This document shows, piece by piece, positions 32,501 through 38,778 of a stretch of 64,000 nucleotides of DNA. The position numbers and the translations under genes were made by a program. Where the stretch lies: the NCBI RefSeq assembly GCF_014204795.1, contig NZ_JACHMB010000001.1, positions 744,001-808,000 of the forward strand, written 5' to 3'. Each line of letters starts with the position of its first letter. Within the stretch, counting starts at the first letter, position 1. Below the pieces are notes generated by a model. The model worked only from the letters and a program-made list of their open reading frames with translations, did not search any database and was not told the DNA's origin. The DNA is from Nonomuraea jabiensis. GTDB taxonomy: Bacteria; Actinomycetota; Actinomycetes; Streptosporangiales; Streptosporangiaceae.

Positions 32501-34025
32501 CCTGTCGCGCAAGTGGCACGCGACCTCCGACCCGGCCACGCGGGCGATCCTGGCCGACGCGGTGGACGCCATCGCGGCCGACCTCGAACGCCGCGGCCAC
32601 ACCCCGCCCGCGCCGCCGTGGGGAACGGGCCCGCGGGCGCCGGCCGCCCCTCAGCCGATGAGCCGGCTCGCGCGGCTGCTCAACGGGGGAGGCCCCGTGG
32701 GGCTGGACACCTCGCCGGCCGGGCTCGGCAGGCTGGCGCAGATCGCCGGCGTCGCCGACATGGCTCCGGCGGGGCGCCTGGGCGAGTTCACGGTGTCCAC
32801 GAGGAGCGGGACCTTCACCGTGGCGCTGGCCGACGCCGCGCCGGGCGCGACGGAGGTGACCGTCGACTCGCGGGCGCCGGGACGGCTGGCGCTCCGGGTG
32901 CCCACCGACGCGGACGGGCGCGGGGCCGTCGAGGTGGCCGAGCGCATCGCCGCACACGCGGCCGCGCTGGACGGCCGCCCGCCGGGCCGGGCACTCGGAC
33001 CGGGGCCGGCGGCGCCGGGCCTGACCTTCGGCACGGGTTCCACGGCGCCGGGCCTTGCCGGCACGGACCCCACGACGCCGGGCCTGGCCAGCACGGACCC
33101 CACAGCGCCGGTGCTCGGGGTGGCCGACGCTGCGACGCTCGCGCGGCTGCGCGGGCTGGTGCGCGCGGTCGCCGATGGCGGGTGGAGTGGCGCGGCCGAG
33201 GCGCTGCGTGCCGAGGCGGCGCGGGCCGGCCTGGCGCCCGGCCAGGCCGGGGCGGCGCCCCGGTTGCTGGCGCTGGCGCGGGCGGGCGAGCTCTCTGCCG
33301 CCGACGTCACGGCGATCCGCGGCCATGCGACGCTGCCGGAGATGGCCGCGGCCAGGGCCGTCGAGCGGGGCGCGGCGCTCATGGGCGGCCGCGTCCACGA
33401 CTACGGCTCCGGCCTGCTGGACATCGTGCTCCCCGGCCGCCTGCCCATCCCCGTCGAGGTGCGGTCGGCCCCAGCCGGCGACACTGCAGGCAGCACTGCA
33501 GGCAGCACCGCAGGCAGCACCGCAGGCAGCACTCTTGGCGGCGCTTCGGGTGGCCCGGAGGCGGGTCTGCTGACCGTCCAGGTGGATGGCCGTCTGACGA
33601 TCGGTGCGAACGAGCGGGCCGCCGGGGCGACGGCTGCCGGGGCGATCGCCCGTACGCTGGGCGCGACGGCCGCCGCTGACCACGCGGCCCTGGCCGAGCT
33701 GTACGAGGCCGTGCGCCAGGCACGCGCGGCCACCGCTCGCCAGCGGCCGGCCCGGCTCGGCGTGCTCCACGACCTGCTCGCCACCACCCGTCCCCAGGTG
33801 TGGCGGCTCGTCCCGCAGCCGCTGGCCACCGAGCTCGCCAGGCTGGCGGACGGGGCGCGTCCCCGGGACTGGCCCGCGTACCTGGACCGCCTGCGCGCGC
33901 TCGCCAACGCGACCGGCTGGTATCCGCCGGAAGAGGGCCGGTGCCGGTGCCCCGCCGGCGGGCCGTGCGAGTGCGGCCTGCGCGCCGGGCAGGCACCGGA
34001 CATGGCCCGCACGATGGCGGTGTGA
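23511..34025 (+). CDS. Giant WXG-type multidomain protein with two HExxH-like domains
   Basis: GTG start; 3504 residues. Residues about 20-145 form a helical WXG100-like/CpnT-like N-domain (LPDWVVYWLIPMLSAG), then a hydrophobic segment (152-173) and a Pro/Asp/Ala-rich spacer (about 383-630) with DQPDPSTAAP repeats. A first metallopeptidase-like domain has HEITD at 857, where the second His of HExxH is lost. A basic coiled coil (about 971-1045) follows, then about 1700 residues of repeated beta-rich modules with Ser/Gly-rich centres. A second related domain has intact HELSH at 2951-2955. Ala-rich spacers follow, then a Cys cluster CRCPAGGPCECG (3478-3489). Probably exported by a type VII-like system as a toxin or surface enzyme (inference). 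No EccC-type component is in the window. Confidence 0.8.
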   Translation: MTVNAGTGVHGSGSQNGGGLAAPRPPVRIDSDVLPAWETEALPDWVVYWLIPMLSAGQKWPGASESGLSKLAEAYDKLAEGAVSSAPAAGAATRVLLDGWISPATANFVSRATFLYGHEGGLAGVSGNARAYSQQANNFAVETQYSKLSVNVAFWVTVVAIAIALFVAFFTAGSSTAIIGPYAAGARAAITRILVRLMTLGGRELGVTQLARVTALSGATGRGLIARLLASPIGRELIEEIGEEFFIDAAAQYQQLQMGTVQNWDVNKSAASIIGAGGGAVFGTALAGPVSQVTSHVPGFAGRALTTGLTNTIASPAGSFIANGVVYDQWQNPFTADSLLGAFMGGAGRTGTISPFNPEVYTALAHPVTSLASAYDLAAQADAGRAAGGPPGGTADGNPSGGGPANGGPQPGMPGAVRQPDAAAPTTVRATAPAAPRPDAPATPRADAGRDGDGRRTPAAPDPDAASQRRTSRAENPDQADPRAAAPDQPDPSTASPDQPDPSTAAPDQPDPSTAAPDQPDGQTAPDAQADPSAAAPDQDGAAPQPAGDAVPRPDDASGRAGHPSPTGQAQDGTPAPDANPAQPDSGPAQPDGQTAPDAQAVPDAQAATGSTQLADDGSGRPVTSLDGGAPAGQPMTAAVRARTALIGALATNFPDAVIGPAGDLLIPTPEGVRAIPAATMGRIRSALDMRAQEVTDLSDLQAEAAALLTVVQAEGVVQAGEPAAPAAAPAPDAAPAYTSKPGTVTSRPVPGTRYVPDGRQGPDLDFDEVHDAVAELLATYFLDQGVTGFSWSQDGRTLAVHTATDGTHYFRPVIGGLSPNLMGETQVRTGRSEDDAHLVHFNPRVATDQLPRVWLHEITDTLQKLQEGGRRSLLPRKSDGEARQNACARAWLNELAYLADKWHQAQTLPEKRLIAVDLDGVSRQLREHGQTPPLPPWAPTQGTRPSLAPPLLGPNPSPEDVQAVVDALVRAEQTLQIQIQSKTDSAEAARKKARKATREARKALKQHDQGRFERARKARQENRAHRATQKRHTRIAKAYGPALARATQTRKAYEQLLSAMRRTAAPTRPGEVGMASIARSLAHEAARRHRGYLDALSAALPQQDSLSMAMPTGPLAHHTALTTAVNNVLERHEIGYRFSPDELERALRADFHKLVSPDGVVLRVGRGSGAAEVRVRLSLADLVEVLDASVKASETMVGLFFQAGRTVTATESGSGGLPLGFNTAVLAQLLPEGEWARTLAEMLGVGVGVVAGRNWSATGGAGMYAQGGSVADNRSESLLFDAAATWSVEIRTRNTDGWQDATVVDSGAPGDAAGQRLWVSHSFTDQAPRKLAWIDDAKRSDKLPNHVITSMTGLEGALDTVAATLGGLYDQVGAVPHDQLRTFVTEELPHRLRDAVNGDLERVFTRNGVPHARVRAETRVVLVASEPLGGASAEEWEEEVLVDFAATPGGASSGGSLEASVSAGFSHPALQEIDGFGSYDPNIGPRVRGSRSASQSYTATANEQAIHPSVHRKTSPKQGYLLALETTFIVEEFGKPPVRLRPMRSTAVVSMRESAAYRFGLPVDHEALVYHNGRPLLDADGNQVLRGDPRPGPPPGRKPELPSWLGDGPDQMRGLGPGLVQEIDGLAEVRQKVMDQLAERGIIPKAEGDVRQYASNRLARAAQILNLQEVTEQLSEHRIRSGYDTLAQEGITVDLVTHGLNGTPEHHMLHISLKQDFKKYRYIGYTDSETVVNLDIGSDTSARAISQSRTYGGGASVAESDGPDQGHDGLSHEVGVSAGGSRTRTAGSSVGSTVNVVSLHESTGPVAIFSVDHDLKVDLVHDGETTPLASGRGSARLLFAADLLPAKDGSAPAPIGKVSKKVLSRAKLVHWDAHGSLQSAAQKVQPGSMRRDSVAYQMFMAVLGVRNLVSHPRMLMRLLTTGLAVRPQGTPTRASMTVTGEVGEMEVLGVVDHVKGEILFGLGSAGVSWGGSSGHSVGASTTVSDLDGGGTSSDSGTVSLPSRSGGTSVSTSVLDIWGDEGLSIDFGRQILIRATADLTVTGSESMAHAVPLAGRVPTGENETATAQGTGLFMLSEDDALVMYAEGELPLPGPVVGDAVERFLNGSMKLDPSLAVPLVQRYIMDVAKARAAGEDVGYAARHTPQALLEKLQEVTGLGPAATTAQQGNEQQQLDQTLSEATDLIDRSRDVVLAPSYDGTVGLGTVESLDLTDEQGNPVDMMEAVLNAVRAAHPAAVDESPTLADELSVDFSSDAALIHVNDMWSVQGYEKSYHVQVGAQTAQAEEVTVTARLVYDDPGDSRRGRFLTHTSQAGTIRQRYRYIDLSHSESYNGSHSAGVNQGSTDNGDGHGVGVGTDRGRSYSGSTNRQGTRLQRLAVFNGMNRVEQTMTLVIEVTRRPVRTGRIRSAARRAADALRRILRIALPVKYRAVLVRRIPTGMILPAAEDPGPVTPVIDPRLVELRPGYFPDRLREHAGKPLLFDIITSRFAKMLGAATVAARRSELVKRLSHDALLTGFERMTGPGGLVVPLARQKFKDQGAQVTIRARLSDFTIIAGPFDAEKGEVDRAADAQNTTVSRGHALPVGTSGSMNDGDSGLDGGVRAGEQASESVSDHHGARRERTKSEQGKAYVVRLRVDYDLTFEHVARLRDGNEHPIGDPVHMTGATSGEIDVTLFDDEIAELRSRVESNVRLAPPVDPGWATFSFAPAEGRSGLIQILQDARLAARELGMVARVAVREADGIHRYEAAPDGSVHSEMPDGGFAEAFATLPPALLDAADQAGVDLRHVFMNSHEPGTFVHQVRAALMARGVLLADVEKSVWPADRATPSPTAGGSVAQGVTPGSMSSPAIEGTPFSRSGRPDGVPDLTMGELRGQNITLGDLGGAAAQVTWHGDMVTVQVPSAPDQHVRVLIGEPGAGNDAATELRAGTPDDPHIMRVWPRVHPDVVSSVLVHELSHVLQETLAASSGAPQGVIRTSLSEHQAEGTDYCLLPRLNEHAHLSRKWHATSDPATRAILADAVDAIAADLERRGHTPPAPPWGTGPRAPAAPQPMSRLARLLNGGGPVGLDTSPAGLGRLAQIAGVADMAPAGRLGEFTVSTRSGTFTVALADAAPGATEVTVDSRAPGRLALRVPTDADGRGAVEVAERIAAHAAALDGRPPGRALGPGPAAPGLTFGTGSTAPGLAGTDPTTPGLASTDPTAPVLGVADAATLARLRGLVRAVADGGWSGAAEALRAEAARAGLAPGQAGAAPRLLALARAGELSAADVTAIRGHATLPEMAAARAVERGAALMGGRVHDYGSGLLDIVLPGRLPIPVEVRSAPAGDTAGSTAGSTAGSTAGSTLGGASGGPEAGLLTVQVDGRLTIGANERAAGATAAGAIARTLGATAAADHAALAELYEAVRQARAATARQRPARLGVLHDLLATTRPQVWRLVPQPLATELARLADGARPRDWPAYLDRLRALANATGWYPPEEGRCRCPAGGPCECGLRAGQAPDMARTMAV
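24972..25061 (+). repeat. Three 30-bp tandem repeats in the giant gene
   Basis: Units start at 24972, 25002 and 25032 and encode DQPDPSTA[S/A]P; a partial fourth follows. The units are near identical at DNA level, so the expansion is recent. Confidence 0.9.
33477..33536 (+). repeat. Five 12-bp repeats in the 3' part of the giant gene
   Basis: GGCAGCAC[T/C]GCA units in frame, encoding Gly-Ser-Thr-Ala. They form a flexible spacer inside the C-terminal region. A related in-frame 30-bp duplication (TDPT[T/A]PxL) lies at about 33060-33115. Confidence 0.85.
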
Positions 34026-34114
34026 ACGGGCGGTGCGAACGGGCGGTGTGAGGACGACGGTGTGAGCGGGATCGCGCGTTCCGGCATGATGGGACTTCCG
34101 AGGAGAGGACGGTT

Positions 34115-34639
34115 ATGGCATTCGCGGTGGCGCGGACGAGGGATGAGGCGCATCTCTACCTCGACCTGCACCCGTGCGCCTGCGGGTCGGTCGACACGAC
34201 CTGGCACAGCGGGCTGGTGAGCGTCGAGGAAGGGCTGGTCAACCGCTATTCCGGCGTCTGCGGGGGCTGCGGGACGGCCCGGGAATACCTGTTCGGCCTG
34301 CCGGAGCGTCCCGTGGTGCCGACCGGCTATCCGACGTTCGGCGGGGCGGAGCCGTCCGAGCTGCTCGACGCGGGTGAATGGTTGTGGGTGGCCGACCTGA
34401 GCGCGGGCAACGTGCCGGTGGACGACCGGGCCGAGGCCCGGCGCACGCTGCGGGTCGCGACCGCGGCCGTCGAGGAGGTCGTCAAGTTCGTGCCGCCCGG
34501 GGCCGACGCGGTGCCCGACGACGGGTTCTGGTCCGAGCGCGGGCAGCAGCTGCGGGCGGCCGACCCCGGCAGGTTCCAGCTCGACCGGCTGCTCATCGTC
34601 AGGGACACCTACCAGGACCTGGCGGGCCGGCATGCCTGA
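34115..34639 (+). CDS. Hypothetical protein with Cys pairs, downstream of the giant gene
   Basis: Soluble protein of 174 residues behind a GAGGAGAGG ribosome site. The N-terminal 70 residues contain CACG (about 21-24) and CGGCG (about 51-55), a zinc-ribbon-like pair of CxC/CxxC turns. The rest is helical with VEEVVKFVPPGADAVPDDGFWSE. Its C-terminal two thirds match the next gene's product (FGG.EPSELLDAGEW / FGSGLSELIDPGQW; KF.PPGA...FWSE), so the two are paralogues. The position after a possible exported giant suggests an immunity or chaperone role (inference only). Overlaps the next gene by 8 bp. Confidence 0.75.
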   Translation: MAFAVARTRDEAHLYLDLHPCACGSVDTTWHSGLVSVEEGLVNRYSGVCGGCGTAREYLFGLPERPVVPTGYPTFGGAEPSELLDAGEWLWVADLSAGNVPVDDRAEARRTLRVATAAVEEVVKFVPPGADAVPDDGFWSERGQQLRAADPGRFQLDRLLIVRDTYQDLAGRHA

Positions 34640-35180
34640 GCGCGGTCTCGCCCGTTCCCTCGTGGAGGCGTACGTCTACTTCGACCTGGCGGCCGGCGGC
34701 GGGGAGCAGGGCGCGTCGCGCCGGGCGGCGGTCGAGGAGGACGCGGACGGCTGGGTGGTGCGGCTCGGCGGCACGGAGGTCCTGGTTCCCCACGAGGCCG
34801 AGGTCGTGGCGAGGCAGGCGGGGCTGATCTTCGGCTCCGGCCTGTCCGAGCTGATCGACCCCGGCCAGTGGGTGCTCGTCGCCGCCACCTATGCGAGGCG
34901 GGCGCTGGAGGGTGGGCTGTTCTTCGCCGCTGCCCCCTCGGACCCCGAGGCGTTCGGCAGGATCGAGACCGACTGGCGCTTCGCCGCCGACGCGGTGGCC
35001 GAGGCGCTGAAGTTCTTCCCTCCCGGCGCCGCCGAACTGCCCCCTGACGCCTTCTGGAGCGAGATGGGCAGGGCGTTGCGGGAGTCCGAGCCCCATCGGC
35101 TCACCCGGCAGAAGCTGGAGAGCGATCTCGCCTTCTACCGCCAGAGCCTGGACGACTTCCACCGTCTCCACGGCCGCTGA
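34632..35180 (+). CDS. Paralogue of the preceding protein without the Cys pairs
   Basis: Soluble protein of 182 residues. Shared features with the upstream product are AYVYFDLA near the start (YLDLH there), G..FGSGLSELIDPGQWVL, ADAVAEALKFFPPGAAELPPDAFWSE and a final helix with RLTRQKLESDLAFYRQSL. The Cys turns are replaced by a charged loop, so metal binding was lost or gained in one copy. The function is unknown. The gene ends 60 bp before the beta-helix gene, which has its own AT-rich leader. Confidence 0.75.
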   Translation: MPERGLARSLVEAYVYFDLAAGGGEQGASRRAAVEEDADGWVVRLGGTEVLVPHEAEVVARQAGLIFGSGLSELIDPGQWVLVAATYARRALEGGLFFAAAPSDPEAFGRIETDWRFAADAVAEALKFFPPGAAELPPDAFWSEMGRALRESEPHRLTRQKLESDLAFYRQSLDDFHRLHGR

Positions 35181-35239
35181 GGGGCGCGTCGTGGTCAAAC
35201 GATTGATCTCCGGGTCGCACCTGTAATATTTTATCGATT

Positions 35240-37603
35240 ATGGTGCGACGCAGCCGAATCAGAAGCGTGATGGTCATCCTGGTCGCGGCCTTACCGGCGA
35301 CCGCCGCGACACCGGCCCTGGCGACAGCCGCCCCGCTCACCATGTACGTGTCACCGGACGGCAGGGACGGGGCCGACGGCACCAGGCAGGACCCGTTCCC
35401 GACCGTCGAGCAGGCCCGCGACGCGCTGGCGGGGCGGACCAGCGCCCGCTCCCCCGGGGTCGTCCGCATCAGGGGCGGCCTCTACCGGACGTCCAGGACC
35501 ATCCAGCTCATCGGGGAGCGCAACTCCTACATCACCTATGCCGCCTATCCGGGCGAACGGGTGGAGTTCGCCGGGGTCACCACGCTCTCGCCGGAGAAGT
35601 TCCGCCGGTTGAGCGACCTTCCGGCGGGCGAGGCCAAGTGGTCGTCCAGGTCGCGGGTCCGCGAGTCGGTGTCCGGCAACGTCTTCGTCTACGACCTGGC
35701 CGCCGAGGGCATCCCGGCCGGGCGGCTCAACAAGAACGGGTTCAACTGGAAGCCGCAGCCGTACGCGCCCGAACTGATCACCGACGACGTCGCGCAGACG
35801 CTGGCGCAGTACCCGAACGGCGGCGAGAAGCTGGACCGCGCCGACCTCACCGTCAAGGAGGCGCCGAAGGGCGCCCGCGACTACTTCTCGGACAAGACCG
35901 CCGACGGCACCACCATGCCCTACGAGGACATGCTGAAGCTGCCCGGCCCCGCCTACACCGCCGTCGACCCCGCGCTCAAGGAGCGCTCCGCCACGTGGGC
36001 CCCGCCCGGCGGGACCCCCGACAACACGACGTACGAGACCGACGGCTGGCTCTCCGGATATTTCGGCAACAACTATGCCAACGACCGCGTACGCCTCGAC
36101 TCCGTCAACGGCGACGAGCTCAGGACCCGCTACCCCACGATGTACGCCGCCACGGACAAGTGGACGTCGTTCGTGGCGCAGAACGTGCTGAGCGAGCTGG
36201 ACGCCGAGGGCGAGTACTACATCGACCGCTGGAACGGCGGTGGCGTCCTCTACTACTACCCGCCCGGCGGCACGGTCGAGGGCAAGCGGATCAGCCTGAC
36301 CTCCTTCGACGCCCCCTTCTTCACGCTGGAGAACGTCAAGGGGGTGACGCTCAAGGGGCTGCGGCTCAACGGCACGACCGGCACCGGCGTCCGCCTGCTC
36401 GACGCGGAGTCCTGCACCATAGACGGCCTGGAGATCCTCAACGTCAGCATGGACGCGGTCGCGATCGGCGAGGCCAACGACGCGATCACGGCCGTCGCCG
36501 AGTACCGCACCAGCCGGGGCGGCCACCGCAACCGGGTGGTCAACAGCACGCTGCACGACCTGGGCGGCGGCGGGGTGTTCACGGCCGGCGGCGACCGCGA
36601 CTCGCTGGAGCGCGGCGACCACGTCGTGGAGCACAACGAGATCTACGACTTCTCCAAGCTCGCCACCTACACCCCGGCGGGCTACCTGTACGGCGTCGGC
36701 AACACCTTCAGGTACAACAACGTCCACGACGCGCCACACATGGCCATCCAGATCATGGGCAATGACATGGAGGTCAGTCACAACAGGTTCGAGAACCTCG
36801 TGACGCACGCCTCGGACCAGGGGGTGATCTACGCGGGCCGCGACTACACGTACCTGAACAACGTGATCTCCTACAACCTCTTCAGGAACGTCGGGCCGAA
36901 GGGAAACCAGGCCGTCTACATGGACGACGGGATGTCGGGGATGGTGATCCACCACAACTTCTTCGACGGGGCCCAGCACGGCCTGTTCTACCAGTCGGGG
37001 CACAGCAACGTCGCGACCGACAACGTCTTCAAGGACGTGACGTACGTGGGCCACGACAAGCTCTACCACGAGAGCGGCGGGCGGCTGCCGGTGCCCAACT
37101 CCAAGGTCGTGGTCGAGCGCTTCAACGACATGCTGAAGATCGGCGACGGCACCGGCTTCACCAACACGCGCGAGAACGTCGAGAAGTGGTACCGGCACTA
37201 CGGCCGCCAGTACCCGAACATCCGGTCCTGGTACGTCCCGGCGGACTCGAGCGGCCGGATCTGCACCGCCGTCGGCACCACGGAGTGCACGGAGGCGTAC
37301 GTCTGGCGCGACCCCGACTCGGTGTACGTGCCGTCCCACAACGTGCTGACCCGGTCGGTGAGCATCGCGTCAGGCGGCTTCGCCTACACCGACGACGCCG
37401 GCGGCCTGAGCAACCAGACGTTCAATCCGGACTTCGACTCCTACAACGTCAGCAAGGACACCGCCGCCGGCTTCGCCTTCGACCCGGTCACGGGGAAGTT
37501 CGACGCGGCCGCCACGCCGCTGAACTCGGCCGAGGGCTTCGGCCGGAGGTGGGTGCGGGAGTGGAACGCGCGCTTCACCCTGGAGGGCATCGGGCCTCAC
37601 TGA
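35240..37603 (+). CDS. Secreted right-handed parallel beta-helix protein
   Basis: Exported protein of 787 residues. Signal peptide of about 33 residues ending ATPALATAAP; then MYVSPDGRDGADGTRQDPFPTVEQARDAL, the standard opening of DUF1565/pectate-lyase-like beta-helix enzymes. The middle (about 370-660) has successive short strands with NNVxxN/HNxFxN patterns (VSHNRFENLVTHASDQGVIYAGRDYTY, VIHHNFFDGAQHG) typical of helix turns. Probably a polysaccharide lyase or hydrolase or a binding scaffold; the active site cannot be assigned. There is no Shine-Dalgarno site: the ATG follows a rare AT-rich tract (TAATATTTTATCGATT), perhaps a leaderless or promoter-proximal start. Confidence 0.85.
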   Translation: MVRRSRIRSVMVILVAALPATAATPALATAAPLTMYVSPDGRDGADGTRQDPFPTVEQARDALAGRTSARSPGVVRIRGGLYRTSRTIQLIGERNSYITYAAYPGERVEFAGVTTLSPEKFRRLSDLPAGEAKWSSRSRVRESVSGNVFVYDLAAEGIPAGRLNKNGFNWKPQPYAPELITDDVAQTLAQYPNGGEKLDRADLTVKEAPKGARDYFSDKTADGTTMPYEDMLKLPGPAYTAVDPALKERSATWAPPGGTPDNTTYETDGWLSGYFGNNYANDRVRLDSVNGDELRTRYPTMYAATDKWTSFVAQNVLSELDAEGEYYIDRWNGGGVLYYYPPGGTVEGKRISLTSFDAPFFTLENVKGVTLKGLRLNGTTGTGVRLLDAESCTIDGLEILNVSMDAVAIGEANDAITAVAEYRTSRGGHRNRVVNSTLHDLGGGGVFTAGGDRDSLERGDHVVEHNEIYDFSKLATYTPAGYLYGVGNTFRYNNVHDAPHMAIQIMGNDMEVSHNRFENLVTHASDQGVIYAGRDYTYLNNVISYNLFRNVGPKGNQAVYMDDGMSGMVIHHNFFDGAQHGLFYQSGHSNVATDNVFKDVTYVGHDKLYHESGGRLPVPNSKVVVERFNDMLKIGDGTGFTNTRENVEKWYRHYGRQYPNIRSWYVPADSSGRICTAVGTTECTEAYVWRDPDSVYVPSHNVLTRSVSIASGGFAYTDDAGGLSNQTFNPDFDSYNVSKDTAAGFAFDPVTGKFDAAATPLNSAEGFGRRWVREWNARFTLEGIGPH

Positions 37604-37757
37604 CTCCACGACTGACAGAAAAGCGGTGTCATGTAAAGATCGAGACTCGGCGAACCCTTCTTTCGGAATTGAGCAAGATCTGCTTCTGCCCTTCCGGGTG
37701 GTTTCGCGTCATCGTGAGGACGTGCATCCGACCCCCCGGCAACAGGAGCAGGTCCTC

Positions 37758-38324
37758 ATGGTCAGACGATCCCGTGCGCTACTCGCCGCTTTCGCACTCT
37801 CTGTGATCACCGTACTCGGGTTCGCGTTGCCCGCCCACGCGGTGACGTTGGAGCAGAAGCTCGCCGCTCTTTCCGGTTTCTCGCAGCCCACGGCCGCCAG
37901 CGCCGCGTCCTGGCGGGCGGCCTGGGAGAACCAGGCCGCGTGGGCCGACTACGCCTTCGACTGGTCGACCGACCTGTGTTCGAGCAGCCCGGACCAGCCG
38001 CTCGGCTTCGATTTCCGGATGCCGTGCAGAAGGCACGATTTCGGTTACCGCAACTACAAGGACGTGAGCCAGTTCCCGGCGAACAAGTCGCGCATCGATG
38101 ACTCGTTCTACTACGACATGAAGCAGGTGTGCGCCAAGTACTCGGGCGTCTCCAAGTCCACCTGCAACGGCCTGGCCTGGACGTACTACCAGGCGGTCAA
38201 GGAGTTCGGGAACCTGAACGTCACCCAGGAGCAGATCCAGGCGGTGCAGCAGGAGGCGCAACTGAGCGCCCAGAACGCCGAGAACGCGGAGAACGCCGAG
38301 ACCGCTGAGAGCGTCGGATCCTGA
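37758..38324 (+). CDS. Secreted prokaryotic phospholipase A2
   Basis: Exported lipid hydrolase of 188 residues. ATG at 37758 with AGGAG nine bases upstream; signal peptide with core ALLAAFALSVITVLGFALPAHA. The mature enzyme has the bacterial/fungal PLA2 signature CRRHDFGYRNY with the catalytic dyad His93/Asp94. The preceding LCSSSPDQPLGFDF supplies the Ca-site loop, and four Cys allow the two expected disulfides. It hydrolyses the sn-2 ester of phospholipids outside the cell. The last 30 residues are a Gln/Glu/Ala/Asn-rich tail (NAENAENAETAE). It is followed directly by a strong terminator. Confidence 0.93.
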   Translation: MVRRSRALLAAFALSVITVLGFALPAHAVTLEQKLAALSGFSQPTAASAASWRAAWENQAAWADYAFDWSTDLCSSSPDQPLGFDFRMPCRRHDFGYRNYKDVSQFPANKSRIDDSFYYDMKQVCAKYSGVSKSTCNGLAWTYYQAVKEFGNLNVTQEQIQAVQQEAQLSAQNAENAENAETAESVGS

Positions 38325-38329
38325 CAGCG

Positions 38330-38365
38330 AAAAGGGCGGGGATGCGCTGGCATCCCCGCCCTTTT
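38330..38365. terminator. Rho-independent terminator, probably bidirectional
   Basis: Perfect 15-bp stem AAAAGGGCGGGGATG / CATCCCCGCCCTTTT with a 6-base loop and T-run, 6 bp after the phospholipase stop and 5 bp before the tRNA-Lys fragment on the other strand. It can serve both. Confidence 0.9.
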
Positions 38366-38369
38366 CCGG

Positions 38370-38418
38370 TGGTGCGCCGCCAGGGACTCGAACCCCGGAC
38401 CCGCTGATGAAGAGTCAG
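38370..38418 (-). repeat. tRNA-Lys 3'-half fragment (attachment-site copy 1)
   Basis: Read on the minus strand it runs from the anticodon stem (CTGACTCTTCATCAG) through the variable loop and an intact T-arm (CGGGG TTCGAGT CCCTG) to the acceptor end GCGGCGC and ACCA. The 5' half of the tRNA is absent. The anticodon loop is CTCTTCA instead of CTCTTAA. It matches the fragment at 63697-63745 over 49 bp with few differences. Not a functional tRNA. Confidence 0.85.
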
Positions 38419-38579
38419 TGGCTCTTGTGTCGGATGCTTACGCAATGTGCCCGACGCGTCGCTCCATACAGAAATGCAACCGGCGGTGGGGTTGAGCGGC
38501 CTTGACCGTTCCGATTTGATCAGATCCGGGGTATCGGTCTCGCCTCATTGGCGCTCCTGGAAGGTCCCCTTGATGATGA
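38419..38579. repeat. Element-end sequence, copy 1
   Basis: Non-coding sequence next to the tRNA fragment. 38419-38475 matches 63746-63803 (CGCAATGTGCCCGACGCGTC against CGCAAAGTGCCCGACGCGTC). 38496-38579 matches about 63893-63978 (TTGACCGTTCCGATTTGATC against TTGACCATTCCGATTTGATC). About 70 bp present in copy 2 are missing here. I see no gene in 38366-38778. Confidence 0.8.
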
Positions 38580-38778
38580 CGAGTCTGAGCAGAGTTGCAC
38601 CGTGCGCACCATCTGAGCACGCCCGCATCCGGCAATCGCGCCTGGGCGACTTCGCCCTCTCGGAGGACGAGTCCTTCACATCGGCATCTGCCGGACCTTT
38701 CGCTACATCCTCTATACCCGGCCGCGTTGCGGGGCGCGCCGTTCAGCCGTGCTTCGGTCGCTCGACCGCCACCAGGCG

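Noticed and set aside
26364..33770. Minus-strand open frame of 2468 codons opposite the giant gene
   Set aside because: It is the low-stop antisense frame expected in very GC-rich coding DNA. Its translation is Arg/Val/Gly/His-rich without domains, while the plus strand has clear domains, a ribosomal context and operon partners.
38370..38445. Functional tRNA-Lys gene
   Set aside because: Only the 3' half is present. There is no D-arm or 5' acceptor strand, and the anticodon loop is altered. The same holds for the copy at 63697.
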